A stretch of DNA of 12,266 bases from Marinospirillum sp. (GTDB lineage: Bacteria; Pseudomonadota; Gammaproteobacteria; Pseudomonadales; Halomonadaceae): positions 1-12,266 of the forward strand of contig SKHR01000153.1 of the NCBI GenBank assembly GCA_007116865.1. Reading direction: 5' to 3'. The notes under the pieces are model-generated. The model was given only the letters and a program-made list of their open reading frames with translations. It did no database searches and was not told the origin of the DNA. Below are positions 7,463-12,266 of the stretch, one piece after another (within the stretch, counting starts at the first letter, position 1; each line of letters starts with the position of its first letter). Made by a program: the position numbers and the translations under genes.

Positions 7463-7948
7463 TCAGTCCCGAAAATTAATAAATTGCAGTGGTAAACCCA
7501 GGTCTGCCGACTTCAACAACGCGATCACCTGTTGCAGGTCATCCCGTTTTTTCCCGGTGACCCGCACCTGATCACCTTGAATCTGGGTCTGCACCTTGAG
7601 TTTTGCATCCTTGATCTGCTTGACGATTTTTTTGGCTGAATCGCTATCAACGCCCTCCTTAAAGGTGACCGCCAGACGGCAGGCGCGGTGAGCTTCTTCC
7701 AGCTTGCCTTCTTCCAGGCTGGCTAAATCGATGTTTTTGCGCACCAGTTCGGCGGTCAAAATATCCAGCATTTGCCGCACCTGAAACTCGGCTTCTGCCT
7801 GCACGCTCAGACTCAAATCGCCTTGCCAGACATAACGCGCCTCGACACCTTTGAAGTCAAAACGATTGCCGACGACTCGATTGGACTGATCCACCGCGTT
7901 GGTGAGTTGATGTTTGTCCAGCTCTGAAACCACATCAAATGATGGCAT
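7463..7948 (-). CDS. yajQ: YajQ-family nucleotide-binding protein
   Basis: This 161-residue cytoplasmic protein matches the YajQ family in full: MPSFDVVSELDKHQ at the start, an internal NRFDFKGVEA segment (28-37), TGKKRDDLQQVIALL (131-145) and the C-terminal PLQFINFRD (153-161). The fold is two ferredoxin-like halves that bind nucleotides or RNA. A Xanthomonas homologue is reported to bind cyclic di-GMP and to act with a transcription factor, but whether this one does is unknown. The frame is open ten codons further to 7978. The ATG at 7948 is chosen because it has an AGAGG site seven bases upstream and gives the canonical N-terminus. It is followed by acpS after two bases, so the two form an operon, and it is divergent from rfaH. 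Confidence 0.95.
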   Translation of the reverse strand: MPSFDVVSELDKHQLTNAVDQSNRVVGNRFDFKGVEARYVWQGDLSLSVQAEAEFQVRQMLDILTAELVRKNIDLASLEEGKLEEAHRACRLAVTFKEGVDSDSAKKIVKQIKDAKLKVQTQIQGDQVRVTGKKRDDLQQVIALLKSADLGLPLQFINFRD

Positions 7949-7990
7949 GGCTTTTCCTCTTTGCCTCTTAATTATCAATGATTGGCACAG

Positions 7991-7996
7991 TATACT
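7991..7996 (+). promoter_or_regulatory. Candidate -10 box for rfaH
   Basis: TATACT matches the -10 consensus at five of six positions, 42 bases before the rfaH ATG. The matching -35 (TTAATT at 7968-7973, 17-base spacer) is poor. The 90-base gap (7949-8038) must hold start signals for both rfaH and the divergent yajQ; for yajQ only a weak GATAAT-like stretch is seen. Confidence 0.35.
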
Positions 7997-8038
7997 ACGC
8001 CACGTCTTCGCACACCGAAAACCCCAAGGGAGAAAGTC

Positions 8039-8527
8039 ATGACGCAGCGCAGCTGGTATGTGATCCAGTGCAAAGCCAAGGAGTCATTCAGAGCCGCCGA
8101 ACATCTTGAAAACCAGGGCTTTGAAATCTTTCATCCCAGCATTCAAGTCGAGCGCCTGCGACAAAAGAAGCTGCAATGGGTGCAGGAACCCCTGTTCCCC
8201 TACTATCTGTTCATCCGCCTGAATGATGTCACCGATAATTGGCGTCCGATTCGCTCCACCCGCGGGGTGCTCAAGCTGGTCCGCTTTGGTGATTTGCCGG
8301 TCAGTGTCAGTGATGAGTTGATCGACGCACTGAGGCAACATGATGCGCCAGAACCGCTTGATCTGCTCAAACAAGGGGATCGGGTCCGCATTGAAGAAGG
8401 CCCCTTCAAAGGGCTGGAAGCCATTTATCAGTGCAAGAAGGGCGAAGAACGGGTGATTCTGCTGCTCAATCTGCTGCAAAAACAGCAGCGCCTCAATCTG
8501 CCGGTGGCGGCCATTCGCCCTGCCTGA
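8039..8527 (+). CDS. rfaH: Transcription antitermination factor RfaH
   Basis: RfaH is a NusG paralogue that loads onto RNA polymerase paused at ops sites and promotes transcription and translation of long operons such as those for LPS, capsule or fimbriae. The protein has 162 residues, the same as E. coli RfaH as I recall it. The N-terminal NGN domain shows SWYVIQCKAKES (5-16), EPLFPYYLF (50-58) and TRGVLKLVRFG (74-84). The C-terminal KOW domain shows GDRVRIEEGPFKG (113-125) and RVILLLNLL (138-146). Glu50 and Arg138 match E48 and R138 of E. coli, the salt bridge that holds the autoinhibited fold. The loop that reads HTTT in E. coli (65-68) and reads the ops hairpin is NWRP here (67-70). The ATG at 8039 has a GGGAG site six bases upstream; an upstream TTG at 7982 is rejected. 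Its end overlaps convergent panE by 35 bases. Confidence 0.93.
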   Translation: MTQRSWYVIQCKAKESFRAAEHLENQGFEIFHPSIQVERLRQKKLQWVQEPLFPYYLFIRLNDVTDNWRPIRSTRGVLKLVRFGDLPVSVSDELIDALRQHDAPEPLDLLKQGDRVRIEEGPFKGLEAIYQCKKGEERVILLLNLLQKQQRLNLPVAAIRPA

Positions 8528-9413
8528 TCGCCTGCCATAAGGCTTGATGCCGTGGCAGGCTCAATCCCCGCTGCTGTGCCGCCTCCAGTAGGGGCAAAAT
8601 GATAAAATCCACTTCGGTAGGCCGCCCAGCCAAACGATCCTGCCACATGGAAGACTGATTGGCCGCAGTGGCGGTTAACACTTCACGAATGCGGGCAGGC
8701 CAGCCCTTCGCTGGCGCTGACAAGGGTAACCAGGGCAGCAAAGGCCCCAGTTCATCCAGCAGTGCCAGCCATTGGGTTTCAAGATCCCGGCGCAGAAGCT
8801 CACCATTGGGCACCTGATGCCAGGCAGTCAAAGGATTGATCAGATCATTGATCAGCAGCTTTTCCCACAAAACCGGCAGGATATCAGTCACTGCACTGGC
8901 GCTTAACCCGGCCTGCTGCAAGCTGCCAACCCAGGTTTCAACGCCACTTATAGCCTGCGCGCCAGACCAAACCCCCAGACGTGTTTCACCACGGCCAGCA
9001 TGCACAACCAAGGCCGGATCGGCTGGGCTTCGATAGGCGCCTTCGGTCACACTGGCGGCCAGCAGTGTCTGCGTCGGTTTTAACAAGGCCGCCACCTGCT
9101 GCTGACTGCCCAGGCCATTTTGGATCATCAACAACTGGGCATCATCACTGAGGTGCACTAACCAGGGGGTCAATGCACTGGCCGCCTGAGTGGCTTTGGT
9201 GGCAAGCAACAGGTGAGAGATCGGCGCACCCGGTGCATCCAGACTGCGCAGCGTCACCGCAAGGCGGGGCTGGTCTTGACAGCCAATGCCCTGAGCAAAG
9301 CGACTGATTTGATCGGCGCGCAGCAGGAGTTCAACCTTTACTCCCGCTTTTGCCCAGTGACTGGCATACAACAGACCGAGGGCACCAGCACCCAGCACAC
9401 TCACAGATTGCAC
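8493..9413 (-). CDS. panE: 2-dehydropantoate 2-reductase
   Basis: PanE (ketopantoate reductase) reduces 2-dehydropantoate to pantoate with NADPH, a step towards pantothenate and CoA in the cytoplasm. The 306 residues match the family. The N-terminal dinucleotide fold has GAGALG at 8-13, TKA with Lys73, and QNG at 98-100. The C-terminal domain has WEKLLINDLINPLTA (183-197), whose Lys185 matches the catalytic lysine, then VPNGELL (201-207), and PTEVDFI (265-271) with Glu267 matching the substrate-linked glutamate. The start is a GTG at 9413, four bases after the preceding gene; GGAG lies about nine bases upstream, and no in-frame ATG fits. It is the last gene of the ampG-unknown-panE cluster. 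The 3' end overlaps rfaH by 35 bases on the opposite strand. Identity is secure; related ketopantoate-reductase-like paralogues cannot be fully excluded. Confidence 0.92.
   Translation of the reverse strand: MQSVSVLGAGALGLLYASHWAKAGVKVELLLRADQISRFAQGIGCQDQPRLAVTLRSLDAPGAPISHLLLATKATQAASALTPWLVHLSDDAQLLMIQNGLGSQQQVAALLKPTQTLLAASVTEGAYRSPADPALVVHAGRGETRLGVWSGAQAISGVETWVGSLQQAGLSASAVTDILPVLWEKLLINDLINPLTAWHQVPNGELLRRDLETQWLALLDELGPLLPWLPLSAPAKGWPARIREVLTATAANQSSMWQDRLAGRPTEVDFIILPLLEAAQQRGLSLPRHQALWQAIRQGEWPPPAD
8530..8560 (+). terminator. Hairpin just after rfaH, inside the panE 3' end
   Basis: GCCTGCCA (8530-8537) is a perfect inverted repeat of TGGCAGGC (8553-8560), with an inner GGC/GCC stem (8541-8543, 8549-8551) around a TTGAT loop. 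It begins 3 bases after the rfaH stop. No U-run follows, and the sequence also codes for the last part of panE, so it may be a weak terminator, an RNA-stabilising structure or chance. Confidence 0.35.
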
Positions 9414-9417
9414 AGCA

Positions 9418-11319
9418 TCACTCCAACTGTTGCCGCGCTTTGATCAGCGCTCGATACCAGTCACGCCGCAAAGCAGATACTCTGGGAGGGCGCAGGCTCA
9501 AAAAACTCACAGCAGGGCTGACATTGTTGGTTTCAACATTGGTCAGCATCGACAGCATTTGTGGGCGCGCCCCGTAAGCGTCAATCAAGAAGTCACGGGC
9601 TTCATCGGTCAGATCAACGCGATAGTGTTTGACCAGCGCGACTGCAAGGCGCTCGGCCGCATGACTCATGTCCTGCTGCACCTCACTGGCCATTGCCGAA
9701 CCCAGGGCTGCTTTCTCTGCAGCGCTCATGTCTGGCTCCAGCCCACCCAGATAGGTCGCATTGGTCGCATTCAAACCACGCTGGATTGCCGGGCGTGAGA
9801 GCTGAATATAGGGTTCCAGCGCCAGGGCTACCTCAACCGCCAGCTGACGTGCCCCCTCCAGAGTCAGCGGGCGCGAACGTCCATTATGCCGGGTAAAAAA
9901 GCGTCTGCCGCGTTTTTCTAACTGCTCACCACGAAGATAACTGACCAGGTGCTGACACACTGCGACCTTTTGCTCATCGGTCAGTGCCACGACCCTTTCC
10001 TGAATACGCAAACCCGTTCGTCCCGGCCCTAAACGCAAGCGGCTGGCTTCATCGCCAAATTTTTCAGCCAGCTGATTCCAGCGCTCAGAGGCTTCGAGTA
10101 ACGCGGCATGGGCCTTGCCCAGTTGCTGATATCCCTGGCGGGCCGCTTTATAAAGGCTCAAGGACTTGCCTAACACATCCGATTTATTGCGCAGCTCAGT
10201 CAGACTATCAAGACGATTGTGGCGGGCTTCACGCGCTAACTGGCTGACCTCATTTGCCAGCCGATCAAAGATTTCTTCCACTCGGTTGATCAATTCCTGG
10301 GCGGACAGCCCGTTTGGCAGCAGGTCGTGGTTGGCTTCTTCGGTTTCCACCAAAAAGCCTGCCAGGGCGCGAAGGCGGTTGCTGCCACTGGCTTGTGCAA
10401 TGCGGTATTGACTGCGTTTTTCTTCCAGCTCATCCAGAGCGCGCGCTAACTTCCACTGCCCCGAGTAGCTGAAAGTCAGCATCGGGATCTCCCGCCCGTT
10501 GACCAGCTCAAATGCGAGGATCAGCATTTCCTCAACATCCTGCAGGGTCATCAGCAGCAGGTTGTCTTCTTCAATCGCGGCCAAGACCCGCTCGATAAAA
10601 TGCTCATCGCGCGGCACGCCTTTTTCCAACTGAGGCGCCTCACCGCGAAAACGATCCCGCAGCACACTGGCCGCCTCGGGTGCGACTTCATTGAGCCACT
10701 CCAGGGCACTTTCAATGCGCTCGCGGTGCTGGCGATTTAAATCCCGCACCCGGGAGTAAAGTCCGGCACGACGGTAGGTTTCCACCCGCCCAAGAATTTT
10801 GGCAATTTCGCTGTCGCCAGTGAGTTCCTGAGCAGCAAAAGCCACGCCATCGGGAGTGAGTTCAACTCGGCGCAGGAGTTGCAAGGCCGCCTCACGCTGA
10901 CGCGCCTCACCCTCTTCATAGCTTTCGACAATCAAATCCCTGGCGGCCAGGATCAAGTCCGCCAGCTTGTCGATGGCCTCACTCACATCCTGCTGTGCCT
11001 GCTCTTTGACATGACCATGAGTCATGTCGTACACCACCTTGGCGATAAAGGCGATCAGACCCGACAGCAGGGTGAACAGGAAGAAATAAATCAGGGTTTG
11101 GATGGGCGGCAGTTTGCCATAGGCCGCATAAAACCCGCCCATCAAACCTAAAATCGTGACCGGCCCGGCGGTCCAGATGATATTGAGAATATTGCGTGTC
11201 CAGTGCACGCGGTGAACCACCCGACTGATCCGCTCGATCTGTTCGTTACCTTCACGCTCTAGCGAAACCCGCGCTGGCTTGAGATTTTTTTTCAAGCGAC
11301 GAAATGGCCACCAGCTCAT
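9418..11319 (-). CDS. Unrecognised membrane-anchored, mostly helical protein (633 residues)
   Basis: I do not recognise this family. A basic N-terminus (MSWWPFRRLKKNLK) leads into a charged helix, then two hydrophobic helices (about 44-67 and 75-97) joined by a short GKLPP turn. The remaining 530 residues are rich in Glu, Arg, Leu, Ala and Gln, look helical and partly coiled-coil (for example 104-150, 290-310, 340-425), and lack hydrophobic stretches long enough to span a membrane. By the positive-inside rule both ends should be cytoplasmic. No ATPase, nuclease, peptidase or peptidoglycan-binding motif is visible. The ATG at 11319 has a GGGAGG site six bases upstream and shares ATGA with the ampG stop, and the panE start follows after four bases. 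That tight packing suggests a role linked to the envelope or muropeptide import, but this is inference only. A structural, dynamin-like or scaffold protein cannot be told apart by eye. Confidence 0.85.
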   Translation of the reverse strand: MSWWPFRRLKKNLKPARVSLEREGNEQIERISRVVHRVHWTRNILNIIWTAGPVTILGLMGGFYAAYGKLPPIQTLIYFFLFTLLSGLIAFIAKVVYDMTHGHVKEQAQQDVSEAIDKLADLILAARDLIVESYEEGEARQREAALQLLRRVELTPDGVAFAAQELTGDSEIAKILGRVETYRRAGLYSRVRDLNRQHRERIESALEWLNEVAPEAASVLRDRFRGEAPQLEKGVPRDEHFIERVLAAIEEDNLLLMTLQDVEEMLILAFELVNGREIPMLTFSYSGQWKLARALDELEEKRSQYRIAQASGSNRLRALAGFLVETEEANHDLLPNGLSAQELINRVEEIFDRLANEVSQLAREARHNRLDSLTELRNKSDVLGKSLSLYKAARQGYQQLGKAHAALLEASERWNQLAEKFGDEASRLRLGPGRTGLRIQERVVALTDEQKVAVCQHLVSYLRGEQLEKRGRRFFTRHNGRSRPLTLEGARQLAVEVALALEPYIQLSRPAIQRGLNATNATYLGGLEPDMSAAEKAALGSAMASEVQQDMSHAAERLAVALVKHYRVDLTDEARDFLIDAYGARPQMLSMLTNVETNNVSPAVSFLSLRPPRVSALRRDWYRALIKARQQLE

Positions 11320-12266
11320 GGCGAACCTCCCGCTGTTGATACACTGCCAGATGGCTTGGTTTCATCTTCCTCCACCGGCTCATCACGCTGACACTGAAGC
11401 GGTGCCGGGAAGTACTTCATCAGCACCCAAAGCAGCGGCAGCCCGACCAGCGCGACCACCGCAGTCATCGCAAAAAACACCACCCAGTCTCCACCCAGTT
11501 GATCCACCATCCAGCCACTGGATGCCGACAGCCAGATTCGCGCCAGATTCCCCAAGGAGGCTAACAGGGCATACTGGGTCGCGGTATAGGCGGAATTACA
11601 CAGGCTGGACAAATAGGCCACAAAGGCCACCGTGACCAGCCCCGTGGTAAAGTTATCTGTGGTCAGCGCGATGGTGAACACCAGTGTTGACTGGCCGGAG
11701 GCCGCCAGCCAGGAGTAGGTCAGGTTGGTTGCGGCGGTGGCCAGACCAGAGATGAACAGTGCCTTGAGCACACCCACCCGAGCGACCAGCACACCCCCCA
11801 GCACCACCCCAAGAATATTGGCACCCAGACCATACACCTTTGCCACTTCAGCGATTTCAGTCAGGCTGAAGCCCAGCTCACGATAAAACACCCCGGACAT
11901 CCGTCCCAGCAGTGCATCCCCCAGCTTGAAGACAAACACAAACAGCAAAATCCACATCCAACCCTTGCGCCGGGTAAACTCAGCAAAAGGCGCGATCAGG
12001 CTGATATACAGCCATCCTGCCGCCTTTTTTAGCTTTGCAGGCAGGGCATTAAAACGCTGCACATAGGCCAGCGCACGCGACTCTTCTGCCAGGGTTTCTG
12101 CCGGCGGCGGCAGGTTAGGCTCAGGGCTGAGCACCACCGCCAGCATGCCGACCAGAATACCGAAAGCCAGCAACAGGTAGGCCGTGTTCCAGCCAAAGGC
12201 TTCAGCCAGATACAACCCTCCCGCAGCCCCCACCAGAGTGCCGCCCAGATGCCAGCCCCAAATCGC
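11316..12266 (-). CDS. ampG: AmpG-family muropeptide permease, N-terminus cut by window edge
   Basis: AmpG is a major-facilitator inner-membrane permease that imports anhydro-muropeptides released during cell-wall turnover. The 316 visible residues run to the C-terminus; the frame stays open to the right edge, so the true start lies outside. Family marks include WHLGG...LYLAEAFGW near the cut end, then KLGDALLGRMSGVFYRELGF, GLATAATNLTYSWLA, and the strongly conserved AFVAYLSSLCNSAYTATQYA and ALLASLGNLARIW, followed by GWMVDQLGG. About nine or ten hydrophobic helices are visible. Between the first visible helices and KLGD there is a longer hydrophilic loop than I expect from enteric AmpG, and the C-terminus is a short acidic, Pro/Ser-rich tail. 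The stop overlaps the next gene by four bases. Imported muropeptides feed the Mpl route and, in species with ampC, influence beta-lactamase induction. Confidence 0.88.
   Translation of the reverse strand, partial: AIWGWHLGGTLVGAAGGLYLAEAFGWNTAYLLLAFGILVGMLAVVLSPEPNLPPPAETLAEESRALAYVQRFNALPAKLKKAAGWLYISLIAPFAEFTRRKGWMWILLFVFVFKLGDALLGRMSGVFYRELGFSLTEIAEVAKVYGLGANILGVVLGGVLVARVGVLKALFISGLATAATNLTYSWLAASGQSTLVFTIALTTDNFTTGLVTVAFVAYLSSLCNSAYTATQYALLASLGNLARIWLSASSGWMVDQLGGDWVVFFAMTAVVALVGLPLLWVLMKYFPAPLQCQRDEPVEEDETKPSGSVSTAGGSP

Noticed and set aside
8084..8479. A 131-codon open frame on the minus strand.
   Set aside because: It is antisense to rfaH, which matches its family from end to end.
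9430..9798. A 122-codon open frame on the plus strand.
   Set aside because: It is antisense to the 633-residue gene and has no ribosome site or recognisable motif.
1..12266. An RfaH ops recruitment element (GGCGGTAG-like), CRISPR array, tRNA, IS element or prophage boundary.
   Set aside because: None was found by eye on either strand; gene spacing is tight and no long direct repeats were noticed.

Overview
The window is ordinary chromosomal DNA from a gammaproteobacterium. No plasmid, phage or IS signature, tRNA, rRNA or CRISPR array was seen. The evidence for the group is an RfaH of typical size, a YajQ, adjacent mpl and ubiX genes, an AmpG-type muropeptide permease, and proA directly upstream of nadD, an order known from Pseudomonas-like genomes. 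By eye the DNA is moderately GC-rich and codon use looks uniform, so no segment stands out as recently transferred. The genus cannot be fixed by reading. A pyrophosphate-type phosphofructokinase points away from enterics and towards lineages such as methylotrophs, sulfur oxidisers or marine heterotrophs (inference).

Layout, left to right. (1) Minus strand: proA then nadD (cut by the left edge), with overlapping ends. (2) Plus strand: two membrane proteins with overlapping ATGA stop and start. Each has about six membrane helices followed by a degenerate GGDEF domain. Neither is a recognisable active diguanylate cyclase, but the second keeps an RxxD inhibitory-site motif. (3) Minus strand: mpl and ubiX, overlapping by 8 bases. 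(4) Plus strand, divergent from mpl: a PPi-dependent phosphofructokinase. (5) Minus strand: yajQ then acpS. (6) Plus strand: rfaH, divergent from yajQ. (7) Minus strand: ampG (cut by the right edge), a 633-residue membrane-anchored helical protein I do not recognise, and panE, tightly packed as one likely operon.

The genes cover core metabolism (proline, NAD, CoA and ubiquinone precursors, ACP activation, glycolysis), peptidoglycan recycling (Mpl and AmpG, at two separate sites) and regulation (RfaH, YajQ, the degenerate GGDEF pair). The three convergent gene junctions each carry a GC-rich hairpin without a clear U-tract. The parts most worth following up are the coupled degenerate GGDEF pair and the unknown protein coupled to AmpG and PanE.
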